From contig JAUYBT010000044.1 of assembly GCA_030692905.1 (NCBI GenBank), positions 1 to 6,117 of the forward strand: a stretch of 6,117 nt of DNA, read 5' to 3'. The notes under the pieces were generated by a model. It was not told where the DNA came from, ran no database searches, and was given only the letters and a program-made list of their open reading frames with translations. Shown here piece by piece: positions 1-6,117 of the stretch. The stretch is from Bacteroidales bacterium (GTDB lineage Bacteria; Bacteroidota; Bacteroidia; Bacteroidales; VadinHA17). The translations under genes were made by a program, and so were the position numbers. The first letter of the stretch is position 1. The number at the start of each line of letters is the position of its first letter.

Positions 1-1
1 C

Positions 2-1105
2 CTGATGGATGCATCGGAAAACCCACGCTTTAAGGAATTCATGACAATAGTTGATAAGTTCCGTAAAATGGGTGTCCGTGCCAATGCCGAAACTCCTGAA
101 GATGCAATTATTGCACGTAATTATGGTGCAGAAGGTATCGGTCTTTTCCGTACTGAGCACATGTTCTATGGCAAAGATTCAGAGGTTCCATTATTCCTTC
201 TCCGCAAGATGATTCTCAGTGCAAATGAAATCGAGCGCCGTAAAGCCCTTGATGAACTATTTTCTCATGTTAAAAAAGATATGAAAGCCACCATGGCTGC
301 AATGGACGGACTACCTGTTACATTCAGGCTTCTTGATCCTCCTCTCCATGAGTTTGTTCCACAAGGTGCAGAAAAACAGGAAGAGCTGGCAAAAGCTCTT
401 GGTATTAAAAAAGAAGATGTTGCCAGACGTGGTGAAGCTTTGCATGAATCAAACCCGATGATGGGTCATCGTGGTGTGCGTCTTGGAATCACATTCCCTG
501 AAATATCTGAGATGCAGATACGTGCAATATTTGAATCTTCATTAGAACTTATAAAAGAAGGCAAAAAACCTCATCCTGAGATTATGGTTCCTGTTACCTC
601 TGATGTTGCGGAACTTGATTATACCAAAAAAGTTGTTGACAAAGTATATGAAGAGGTCTGCAAAAAATTTAATGTGAGAGCGATTGAGTACAAGTATGGT
701 ACAATGATAGAGATACCACGTGCATGTCTTCTCTCTGACCGGATGGCAAAAAGTGCAGAATTCTTCTCTTTCGGCACCAACGACTTAACACAGATGACCT
801 TCGGTTTCAGCCGTGATGATACCAGTGGATTCCTTCACGATTATCTCGACAAAAAGATTTTGGCTGCTAACCCGTTCCAGACAATTGATCAGGATGGCGT
901 CGGTCAACTGATCAAAATGTCAGTTGAAAAAGGTCGTGCAACCAGACCGGATCTTAAAGTTGGTATCTGCGGTGAACAGGGCGGAGATCCTGCTTCGGTT
1001 GAATTCTGTTTCAAGACCGGCTTAACATATGTAAGCTGTTCCCCTTTCAGGGTGCCTATTGCAAGACTGGCAGCAGCCCAGGTTTCAATTAAATTTGGTA
1101 AATAG
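2..1105 (+). CDS. ppdK: Pyruvate,phosphate dikinase, C-terminal part (5' end outside window)
   Basis: PPDK interconverts pyruvate + ATP + Pi and PEP + AMP + PPi in the cytoplasm. What is present is the C-terminal PEP/pyruvate-binding TIM barrel. Counting from the Met at base 5, the visible motifs are GLFRTEHMF (substrate Arg49), FRLLDPPLHEF (Arg108, Asp111), MIEIPRA (metal ligand Glu236), the PEP-utilising-enzyme signature FFSFGTNDLTQ (Asn259, Asp260), and GICGEQGGDP with catalytic Cys322. These match Arg561, Arg617, Glu745, Asn768 and Cys831 of the Clostridium symbiosum enzyme from memory. The ATP-grasp domain and the swivelling phospho-His domain, roughly 510 residues, must lie upstream. 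The frame is open through base 2, so the Met at base 5 is internal, not a start. The C-terminus (RLAAAQ plus a short tail) is normal, and the stop is TAG. Arginine is mostly CGN (16 of 22), which suggests high expression. An intrinsic terminator follows 21 bases downstream. EI or PEP synthase is excluded by the SCSPFRVPIARLAAAQ ending. Confidence 0.97.
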   Translation: MMDASENPRFKEFMTIVDKFRKMGVRANAETPEDAIIARNYGAEGIGLFRTEHMFYGKDSEVPLFLLRKMILSANEIERRKALDELFSHVKKDMKATMAAMDGLPVTFRLLDPPLHEFVPQGAEKQEELAKALGIKKEDVARRGEALHESNPMMGHRGVRLGITFPEISEMQIRAIFESSLELIKEGKKPHPEIMVPVTSDVAELDYTKKVVDKVYEEVCKKFNVRAIEYKYGTMIEIPRACLLSDRMAKSAEFFSFGTNDLTQMTFGFSRDDTSGFLHDYLDKKILAANPFQTIDQDGVGQLIKMSVEKGRATRPDLKVGICGEQGGDPASVEFCFKTGLTYVSCSPFRVPIARLAAAQVSIKFGK

Positions 1106-1126
1106 TTACTTGATTGATAAATAATT

Positions 1127-1158
1127 AAGGGTATCTCTTCAGGTACCCTTTTTTATTT
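1127..1158 (+). terminator. Rho-independent terminator after ppdK
   Basis: A 9-bp stem pairs AAGGGTATC (1127-1135) with GGTACCCTT (1142-1150), with one G-U wobble and a 6-base loop TCTTCA. A T-rich tract begins in the 3' arm (six T from 1149) and continues TATTT. It starts 21 bases after the ppdK stop and very probably ends that transcript, separating it from the arabinofuranosidase gene. Confidence 0.9.
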
Positions 1159-1226
1159 ACCATTAACGATTAGGTGGCTTTTAAAGCACCTTCATGAAAA
1201 TAAGTGTATTAATTACAATTATTCCA

Positions 1227-1258
1227 TTTTTTAAATTAAAAACAAATCATTATATTTA
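1227..1258 (+). promoter_or_regulatory. Possible Bacteroidota-type promoter for the GH51 gene
   Basis: TATATTTA (1251-1258) matches the Bacteroidota -7 consensus TAnnTTTG at all but the last position. A TTTT at 1227-1230 lies 20 bases upstream, where the -33 TTTG box is expected. Both matches are imperfect and the whole spacer is AT-rich, so chance is a real possibility. A TATAAT at 1267-1272 and a near-match GAATTTTG at 1284-1291 are weaker alternatives. A promoter somewhere between the terminator at 1158 and the start at 1336 is expected, because the upstream transcript ends at that terminator. Confidence 0.22.
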
Positions 1259-1335
1259 ACTGCATTTATAATACGGACAAATTGAATTTTGTACTGTAGA
1301 TTAGTAAAGTACTAACAACTTAATCCAATTTTACA

Positions 1336-2928
1336 ATGAGACATTCCTTATTAAAATCATTATCAGTGGTTATCCTGTCAATAATGTTATTGCCGGTATC
1401 TATGCAGGCGCAGAATGCTAAGATAAAGTTTGATATTGATAGAAAAATTGGTGAAGTCGACAAGAATATTTATGGCAATTTTGTCGAGCATCTTGGAAGA
1501 TGTGTATATGGCGGGGTTTATGAACCATCTTCAATCCTTTCTGATGCAGATGGATATAGAAAAGATGTCATGGACGCTGTCAAAGGTCTGAATATATCTC
1601 TCATCAGGTATCCCGGTGGCAACTTTGTTTCAAATTACCATTGGCTTGATGGAGTCGGATCAAAAGATCAGCGTGTACCCAGACTTGAACTGGCATGGGC
1701 CAGATTAGAGACCAATGAATTCGGCACTAATGAGTTTATTAAATATTGCAGGACTATCGGAAGTGAACCATATCTCTCTGTAAATATGGGAACCGGAACT
1801 ATCGAGGAAGCGCAGAGATGGGTTGAATATTGTAATGTTAAGGAGGGTCCGTATTATGCTGAATTAAGAAAGAAGCATGGATTTCCTGAACCATATAATG
1901 TAAAATACTGGAGTCTTGGAAATGAGATGGACGGATTCTGGCAGATGGGTCATCTTAACGCTGAAGATTACAGTAAAAAAGCGCGTGAGACAGCGAAACT
2001 TATGAGGCTCACCTCACCCGATATCAAACTTGTTGCTGCTGGCTCTTCCAACTATAGGCCAAATGCCAATCCTGACCTTTGGAACAGGACTATCTTAACT
2101 GAATTAAAGGATGTCATAGACTACATTGCTCTTCATATTTACGTTGGTAACCCGGATAATAATTATTACAACTTTCTTTCAACACCATTAGTAATGGAGC
2201 AGCGCACCGATATAGCCAGAGGTATGATTAAAGAGGTGATGCAGACTGCCAACCGTCCCGGAAGAACTCCTATTTTTATTGCCTGGGATGAATATAATGT
2301 ATGGTATCGTGCCAGGACAACTGAGGCTATGAAGGGAACCAGAGCCCTGGAGGAAAAATATAATCTCGAAGATGCACTTGTCATCGGAGGTTTCCTGAAT
2401 GTTTTTATCAGGAATGCAGATATCGTCAAAATGGCTAACATGGCACAACTTGTAAATGTCATTGCACCAATTTTCTGTGAAGAAAAAGGAATGTTCAAAC
2501 AAACTATCTATTATCCCCTGGAAATGTTTGCCAAAAACATGCATGGCACTTCCTTAGATGTTTTTGTGGATTGCGGCACCTATAATACTGAAGAATTCTA
2601 TATAGGACTGGGAGAATCAAAGACGAAACAGACCAATGTGCCATATCTCGATATTTCAGCCACTTACAAAGAGGGCGAAGTGGTAATTTGTGTAGTTAAC
2701 CGGAATAAAGATCAGTCAATAAAAACTGATATTTTATCTCAGACAGGTGAATTTTCAGGCTCCATTAAAGTATATGAGATCAACGGTCCTGATATTAAAG
2801 CCATGAATGATTTTGGTACAGAAAATGTAAAAACTGTTACAAAACCTGATTTAAAAGCAACCGGAAATTCTTTGACATATTCTTTCCCGGCTCATTCATT
2901 AACTATGCTTAAAGCCATAATAAAATAA
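1336..2928 (+). CDS. abfA: Exported alpha-L-arabinofuranosidase, glycoside hydrolase family 51
   Basis: This enzyme is predicted to remove terminal alpha-L-arabinofuranosyl units from arabinan, arabinoxylan or their oligosaccharides, with retention of configuration. At 530 residues it is full length for the family. Residues 1-25 form a signal peptide: Arg/Lys near the N-terminus, a hydrophobic core VVILSIMLL, and likely cleavage after SMQA before Gln26. There is no lipobox Cys, so a soluble periplasmic protein is expected. The TIM barrel shows RYPGGNFVSNYHW (Arg91, Asn96), LGNEMDG with acid/base Glu197, ALHIYVG (His267, Tyr269), and AWDEYNVWYR with nucleophile Glu319 and Trp323. QLVNVIAPI (Gln371) follows, then the C-terminal beta-sandwich domain. 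The order and spacing match the GH51 active site known from Geobacillus AbfA (Glu175, Glu294). The gene stands alone, with terminators on both sides and no SusC/SusD genes in view. No Shine-Dalgarno is present; the start is chosen because the signal peptide begins there. Arginine is mostly AGA/AGG (18 of 24), unlike ppdK and pckG. The exact substrate cannot be read from the sequence. Confidence 0.96.
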   Translation: MRHSLLKSLSVVILSIMLLPVSMQAQNAKIKFDIDRKIGEVDKNIYGNFVEHLGRCVYGGVYEPSSILSDADGYRKDVMDAVKGLNISLIRYPGGNFVSNYHWLDGVGSKDQRVPRLELAWARLETNEFGTNEFIKYCRTIGSEPYLSVNMGTGTIEEAQRWVEYCNVKEGPYYAELRKKHGFPEPYNVKYWSLGNEMDGFWQMGHLNAEDYSKKARETAKLMRLTSPDIKLVAAGSSNYRPNANPDLWNRTILTELKDVIDYIALHIYVGNPDNNYYNFLSTPLVMEQRTDIARGMIKEVMQTANRPGRTPIFIAWDEYNVWYRARTTEAMKGTRALEEKYNLEDALVIGGFLNVFIRNADIVKMANMAQLVNVIAPIFCEEKGMFKQTIYYPLEMFAKNMHGTSLDVFVDCGTYNTEEFYIGLGESKTKQTNVPYLDISATYKEGEVVICVVNRNKDQSIKTDILSQTGEFSGSIKVYEINGPDIKAMNDFGTENVKTVTKPDLKATGNSLTYSFPAHSLTMLKAIIK

Positions 2929-2945
2929 CCTTTAAAGACCAAATG

Positions 2946-2982
2946 AAAAGGGCACCCTCGCAAATGCCCTTTTTCTTTTTTT
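2946..2982 (+). terminator. Rho-independent terminator after the GH51 gene
   Basis: A perfect 9-bp stem pairs AAAAGGGCA (2946-2954) with TGCCCTTTT (2965-2973) across a 10-base loop. It is followed by a T-rich tract: TC, then seven T ending at 2982. It begins 17 bases after the GH51 stop codon. Together with the terminator at 1127-1158 it makes the arabinofuranosidase a likely single-gene transcript and means pckG needs its own promoter. Confidence 0.92.
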
Positions 2983-3165
2983 GACTGTCTGTTTAAGATT
3001 TTAGACTTTTTGTAAAAAACTCATGTAAAATAATTGATAATATTCAGCATGTTTAGATAAATTGTTATTAATATAATATTACTTCGTCCTTTATCTCATT
3101 TTAAAATGTATTCTTAAATTTAGCAGATTTGTTAAGGTGTTTTTAGCATGTAATTTTAAAAAAGA
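2983..3165 (+). promoter_or_regulatory. AT-rich leader expected to hold the pckG promoter
   Basis: This 183-base spacer lies between the GH51 terminator and the pckG start, so the pckG(-pckA) promoter should be here. No perfect TAnnTTTG box is visible. The nearest matches are TAAATTTA (3115-3122, last base off) and CAGATTTG (3124-3131, first base off), neither with a clear TTTG about 20 bases upstream. There is no Shine-Dalgarno before 3166; the start is preceded by TTTTAAAAAAGA. No small gene, riboswitch or clear operator was recognised. The role is inferred from position only. Confidence 0.35.
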
Positions 3166-4968
3166 ATGAGTATGACCAGTAATGAGAAATTAATAGGATG
3201 GGTAAAGGAATGGTCAGATCTCTGTCAGCCTGATGCAATCCATTGGTGTGATGGTTCTGATACGGAAAATCAAAAGTTGCTTGATTTGATGGTAAAGAGT
3301 GGAATGGCTGTAAAACTCAATGAAAATAAACGTCCCGGGAGTTATTATTTTCAGAGCGATCCGAGTGATGTTGCACGTGTTGAGAATCGTACTTTTATCT
3401 GTTCCGAAAAACAGGAAGATGCCGGCCCGACCAACAACTGGAGCGATCCTCAGGAAATGAAAAAAATTCTTCGCTGTATGTTTAAGGGTAGCATGAAAGG
3501 TCGTACTATGTATGTTATTCCTTTCAGTATGGGTCCGCTTGGTTCGAAAATTGCTCACATAGGTATTCAGATTACTGATTCTCCGTATGTGGTTGTTAAT
3601 ATGCGTATTATGACCCGTATGGGCAAAGCTGTTCTATATGTTTTGGGCAACGACGATTTTGTACCATGCGTACATTCAGTTGGAGCCCCTCTCCAACCCG
3701 GAGAAACAGATAAAAAATGGCCTTGTGCATCTATCGAGAGCAAATATATCACACATTTCCCCGAGACAAATGAAATATGGTCGTTTGGCAGTGGCTATGG
3801 CGGGAATGCCCTACTTGGCAAGAAATGCTTTGCTTTGCGTATTGCATCTAACATGGCAAAAAGACAGGGGTGGATGGCTGAACATATGCTAATTATGGGT
3901 ATTACTAATCCTAAGGGTATTAAGAAATACTTTGCGGCAGCATTTCCAAGTGCTTGCGGTAAGACTAACCTTGCAATGTTAATACCCACTATTCCGGGCT
4001 GGAAAGTCGAATGTGTGGGTGATGATATTGCCTGGATGAAATTTGGTGCTGATGGCCGGTTATATGCCATCAACCCCGAGGCTGGATTTTTTGGTGTTGC
4101 ACCGTTCACTTCGATGGCTACCAACCCTAATGCCATGCTTTCGTGTAAAAACAATTCGATTTTTACAAATACCGGTTTAACCCCAGATAGTGATGTATGG
4201 TGGGAAGGAATCGGTCATGATATTCCATCAGGAACGACTACCTGGACAAACGAAAAATATGATGCAGCCAACGGCAAACCTGCAGCTCACCCAAATGCAC
4301 GATTTACGGTTCCTGCGAAACAGTGTCCTGTAATTGACAGCGATTGGGAAAATCCTGCAGGAGTTCCGATTTCAGCCATACTTTTTGGAGGACGCCGACC
4401 AGGTACTCTGCCTCTTGTTTATCAGGCTTTCGATTGGAATCATGGAGTATTTATGGGGTCAATCGTAGGTTCCGAGGTAACAGCCGCTGCAATAGGACTT
4501 AAAGCAGGTGTACGTCGCGATCCATTTGCAATGTTGCCTTTCTGTGGTTATCACATGGGAGACTATTTTGGCCATTGGATAAAAATAGGAGAAAATGCTC
4601 CTGATAAAAACAAACTCCCAAAACTATTCAATGTTAACTGGTTTCGTAAGAACCATGAAGGAAAATTCCTTTGGCCGGGATATGGAGACAATGTCCGTGT
4701 TCTGAAATGGATATTCGAACGTACCGAAGGCGCCGATATTGCCATGGAAACAGCTATCGGTTATGTTCCAAAGGAAGGAAGTATTGATGTTACCGGGTTA
4801 AATGATGTCGTTAAGAATATTCCGGAACTGATAAAGGTTGATAAAAACGAATGGATGGCAGAACTTGAACTTATAAACGATCATTATGCTATATTTGGGA
4901 ACAGGCTTCCTGCAGAAATGAAAAAACAACACCAAGGACTTGTAACCCGTTTGAGCAAAGCAAAATAA
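3166..4968 (+). CDS. pckG: Phosphoenolpyruvate carboxykinase, GTP-dependent type
   Basis: This is the cytoplasmic enzyme interconverting oxaloacetate + GTP and PEP + GDP + CO2. It is the first committed step of gluconeogenesis, or PEP carboxylation when run backwards. At 600 residues it is full length for the GTP family. Motifs in order are: ARVENRT (Arg71), the MKGRTMYVIPFSMGPLGS block (110-127), FGSGYGGNALLGKKCFALR (207-225; Tyr211, Lys220), AEHM (metal ligand His240), P-loop AAFPSACGKTN with reactive Cys264 and Lys266/Thr267, kinase-2 CVGDDIAW (Asp286, Asp287), FGGRRPGT (408-414) and LPFCGYHMGDYFGHW in the lid region. These match rat cytosolic PEPCK residue by residue (Cys288, Asp310/311). 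All key residues are intact. The first Met (3166) is the only upstream option because an in-frame TAA lies at 3157-3159; a second Met at codon 3 is possible. Arginine is 18 of 20 CGN, which suggests high expression. pckA starts 44 bases downstream with no T-tract terminator between them, so co-transcription is likely. Nucleotide preference is assigned by family. Confidence 0.98.
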   Translation: MSMTSNEKLIGWVKEWSDLCQPDAIHWCDGSDTENQKLLDLMVKSGMAVKLNENKRPGSYYFQSDPSDVARVENRTFICSEKQEDAGPTNNWSDPQEMKKILRCMFKGSMKGRTMYVIPFSMGPLGSKIAHIGIQITDSPYVVVNMRIMTRMGKAVLYVLGNDDFVPCVHSVGAPLQPGETDKKWPCASIESKYITHFPETNEIWSFGSGYGGNALLGKKCFALRIASNMAKRQGWMAEHMLIMGITNPKGIKKYFAAAFPSACGKTNLAMLIPTIPGWKVECVGDDIAWMKFGADGRLYAINPEAGFFGVAPFTSMATNPNAMLSCKNNSIFTNTGLTPDSDVWWEGIGHDIPSGTTTWTNEKYDAANGKPAAHPNARFTVPAKQCPVIDSDWENPAGVPISAILFGGRRPGTLPLVYQAFDWNHGVFMGSIVGSEVTAAAIGLKAGVRRDPFAMLPFCGYHMGDYFGHWIKIGENAPDKNKLPKLFNVNWFRKNHEGKFLWPGYGDNVRVLKWIFERTEGADIAMETAIGYVPKEGSIDVTGLNDVVKNIPELIKVDKNEWMAELELINDHYAIFGNRLPAEMKKQHQGLVTRLSKAK

Positions 4969-4989
4969 TTTGCTTATTATTAAGCAAAT
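4958..4989 (+). repeat. Overlapping alternative hairpins at the pckG stop codon
   Basis: The central TTTGCTT (4969-4975) can pair in two mutually exclusive ways. Upstream, AAGCAAA (4958-4964) gives a perfect 7-bp stem with loop ATAA that contains the pckG stop codon. Downstream, ATTTGCTTA (4968-4976) pairs with TAAGCAAAT (4981-4989) as a perfect 9-bp stem with a 4-base loop. The downstream stem has no T-tract after it, so it is not a standard terminator. It may protect or process the mRNA, or respond to the ribosome ending pckG. The upstream arm is also coding (Ser-Lys-Ala-Lys), and the arms are A/T-rich, so any regulatory meaning is inference. The pairing itself is read directly. Confidence 0.5.
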
Positions 4990-5000
4990 AGTATAAAGAC

Positions 5001-5033
5001 TAAGTTCCTTAAATGATTACGCCCAAGGACTTA
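5001..5033 (+). promoter_or_regulatory. Potential stem placing the pckA start codon in its loop
   Basis: TAAGTTCCTT (5001-5010) can pair with AAGGACTTA (5025-5033) as 9 bp with one bulged T. The 14-base loop (5011-5024) contains the pckA ATG at 5013-5015. Structure here could limit ribosome access to the start, since no Shine-Dalgarno is present and initiation probably relies on unstructured A/T-rich sequence. The 3' arm is coding (Lys-Asp-Leu). The stem is mostly A/T pairs and its stability was not computed. Confidence 0.35.
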
Positions 5034-6117
5034 ATAAAATATGGTATTCAAGACATTATAGAAATTGTCTATAACCCATCCTATAATTTACTGTTTGCTG
5101 AAGAGACCAAACCCGGACTCAATAAATATGAAAAGGGAATAATAACAAGAACCGGAGCGGTTTCAGTTGATACAGGGATATTCACAGGGCGTTCTCCTAA
5201 GGATAAATATGTTGTTCTTGATGACAAAACCAGGGACACTGTATGGTGGAAATCAGATATGGCAAAAGTCTCCGATAACAAACCCATCTCCCGGGAGATA
5301 TGGAATCATTGTAAAAATATATCAGCTAAGCAGCTATCAGGGAAAAAACTGTTTGTTATTGATTGCTTCTGCGGAGCAAATGAAAATACCCGGTTAAGTG
5401 TCAGATTTATTCTTGAGGTGGCATGGCAGGCTCATTTTGTAAAGAATATGTTCATCAGGCCAGAGCCGGAAGAGCTGAATGACTTCAAACCTGATTTTGT
5501 AGTGCTGAATGCTTCCAAAGCAACCAACCCCGATTGGCAGAAGCAGGGACTAAATTCCGAAAACTTTATCCTTTTCAACCTCACTGAAGGTATGGCAGTA
5601 ATTGGGGGAACCTGGTACGGTGGTGAGATGAAAAAAGGTATATTCTCCATCATGAATTATTACCTGCCTCTCAAAGGGATAGCTTCAATGCACTGCTCTG
5701 CGAATGTAGGCAAAAATGGAGACACAGCAATATTCTTCGGACTCTCAGGTACAGGAAAAACAACACTTTCAACTGACCCTGAAAGGGCCTTAGTTGGTGT
5801 CGATGAGCATGGATGGGACGAAGACGGTATCTTCAATTTCGAAGGAGGTTGTTATGCTAAATGCATCAAACTTAGCAAAAAGAATGAACCCGATATCTAT
5901 AATGCAATCAGGCGCGATGCTCTTCTTGAAAACCTTGTTGTTCTGTCTGATGGAACAATAGATTTTAACGACGCATCAAAAACAGAAAATACCAGGGTTT
6001 CATATCCTATTTACCATATTAATAACATTGTAAAACCTGTTTCAAAAGCAGGACATGCGAAGAAAGTAATCTTCCTGTCGGCCGACTCATTCGGAGTATT
6101 GCCTCCTGTCAGCCGTC
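5013..6117 (+). CDS. pckA: Phosphoenolpyruvate carboxykinase, ATP-dependent type (3' end outside window)
   Basis: This is the ATP-using PEP carboxykinase: oxaloacetate + ATP to PEP + ADP + CO2, reversible, and in many anaerobes run toward oxaloacetate to gain ATP. The frame is open from 5013 to the window edge, giving 368 of roughly 535 expected residues. It is colinear with the E. coli enzyme with an offset of five residues. Motifs: YNPSYNLLF (20-28), GIFTGRSPKDKYVV (Arg60), FCGANENTRLSVRF (119-132), GGTWYGGEMKKG (Tyr202, Lys207/208), SMHCSANVG (metal ligand His227), P-loop FFGLSGTGKTTLS (Lys249, Thr250), kinase-2 LVGVDEHGWDEDG, FNFEGGCYAK, and ENTRVSYPIYH (Arg328). The kinase-2 motif has Val263 where E. 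coli has Asp268; the metal-binding Asp264 is kept. TAA at 5010-5012 directly precedes the ATG in frame, so no earlier start exists, and the N-terminus aligns. Arginine is 7 of 12 AGA/AGG, unlike pckG. The C-terminal part, including the remaining nucleotide-binding residues, is not visible. Confidence 0.97.
   Translation, partial: MITPKDLIKYGIQDIIEIVYNPSYNLLFAEETKPGLNKYEKGIITRTGAVSVDTGIFTGRSPKDKYVVLDDKTRDTVWWKSDMAKVSDNKPISREIWNHCKNISAKQLSGKKLFVIDCFCGANENTRLSVRFILEVAWQAHFVKNMFIRPEPEELNDFKPDFVVLNASKATNPDWQKQGLNSENFILFNLTEGMAVIGGTWYGGEMKKGIFSIMNYYLPLKGIASMHCSANVGKNGDTAIFFGLSGTGKTTLSTDPERALVGVDEHGWDEDGIFNFEGGCYAKCIKLSKKNEPDIYNAIRRDALLENLVVLSDGTIDFNDASKTENTRVSYPIYHINNIVKPVSKAGHAKKVIFLSADSFGVLPPVSR

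Noticed and set aside
5..7. ATG at base 5 as the start of ppdK
   Set aside because: The frame is open to the window edge and the encoded region begins in the middle of a PPDK, lacking the ATP-grasp and phospho-His domains. The Met is internal.
1172..1191. Imperfect inverted repeat AGGTG...CACCT as a second terminator or operator
   Set aside because: The stem has a bulged G, a very small loop and no T-tract after it. It is weaker than the adjacent terminator and likely chance.
2166..2544. Two minus-strand open frames (110 and 118 codons) inside the GH51 gene
   Set aside because: They lie opposite a well-supported gene, overlap each other in different frames and have no recognisable protein features. 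They are antisense shadows.
3004..3022. T-run/A-run hairpin around ACTTTTTGTAAAAAACT
   Set aside because: Only A-T pairs with a two-base loop and mismatched flanks; expected by chance in this AT-rich spacer.
3050..3110. Runs such as TTATTAATATAATATTA and ATTTTAAAAT as operator palindromes
   Set aside because: These are short self-complementary A/T strings expected by composition, with no paired or repeated copies that would suggest a binding site.
3214..4154. Minus-strand and alternative-frame open reading frames within pckG
   Set aside because: The pckG frame is conserved end to end with intact motifs; these other frames show no domain, signal or family resemblance.
5081..5653. Short open frames on both strands within 5081-5653
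   Set aside because: They overlap the uninterrupted pckA frame, which matches ATP-type carboxykinase throughout. The apparent lack of a long gene here is only because pckA has no stop inside the window.
3166..6117. pckG and pckA as a recent duplication or a frameshift-split single gene
   Set aside because: They belong to different families with different motif sets (PSACGKTN versus GLSGTGKTT, GDDIAW versus GVDEHGW), and pckG is complete by itself.

Overview
The window looks like chromosomal DNA from a Bacteroidota (Bacteroidetes) bacterium, probably a fermentative, polysaccharide-using member. This is inferred from three things. The spacers are AT-rich. None of the three visible start codons has a Shine-Dalgarno sequence; each is preceded by A/T-rich sequence instead. 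The window also encodes an exported family-51 arabinofuranosidase whose signal peptide ends just before Gln. Nothing suggests phage, transposon, CRISPR or RNA genes, and all four genes lie on the + strand.

Layout: (1) bases 2-1105 are the 3' part of a pyruvate,phosphate dikinase gene (ppdK), followed by a strong intrinsic terminator (1127-1158). (2) Bases 1336-2928 are a complete GH51 alpha-L-arabinofuranosidase with a signal peptide, followed by its own intrinsic terminator (2946-2982), so it is probably a single-gene transcript. (3) Bases 3166-4968 are a complete GTP-type phosphoenolpyruvate carboxykinase gene (pckG). (4) 44 bases later, from 5013 to the window edge, is the 5' two thirds of an ATP-type phosphoenolpyruvate carboxykinase gene (pckA). 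It has no stop codon inside the window, so it is easily missed by tools that require closed frames.

Three of the four genes act at the PEP/pyruvate/oxaloacetate node: PPDK interconverts PEP and pyruvate, and the two carboxykinases interconvert PEP and oxaloacetate using different nucleotides. Having both carboxykinase families side by side, apparently in one transcription unit, is the most striking feature. The pckG-pckA junction holds overlapping inverted repeats at the pckG stop codon and a second potential stem that places the pckA start codon in its loop. The pckA product has Val where the family's kinase-2 motif normally has the first of two Asp residues. Arginine codon use differs sharply: ppdK and pckG are CGN-rich, while the arabinofuranosidase and pckA are AGA/AGG-rich. 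This hints that pckG is the highly expressed carboxykinase. I see no wholly new system here; the notable points concern the paired carboxykinases and their junction.
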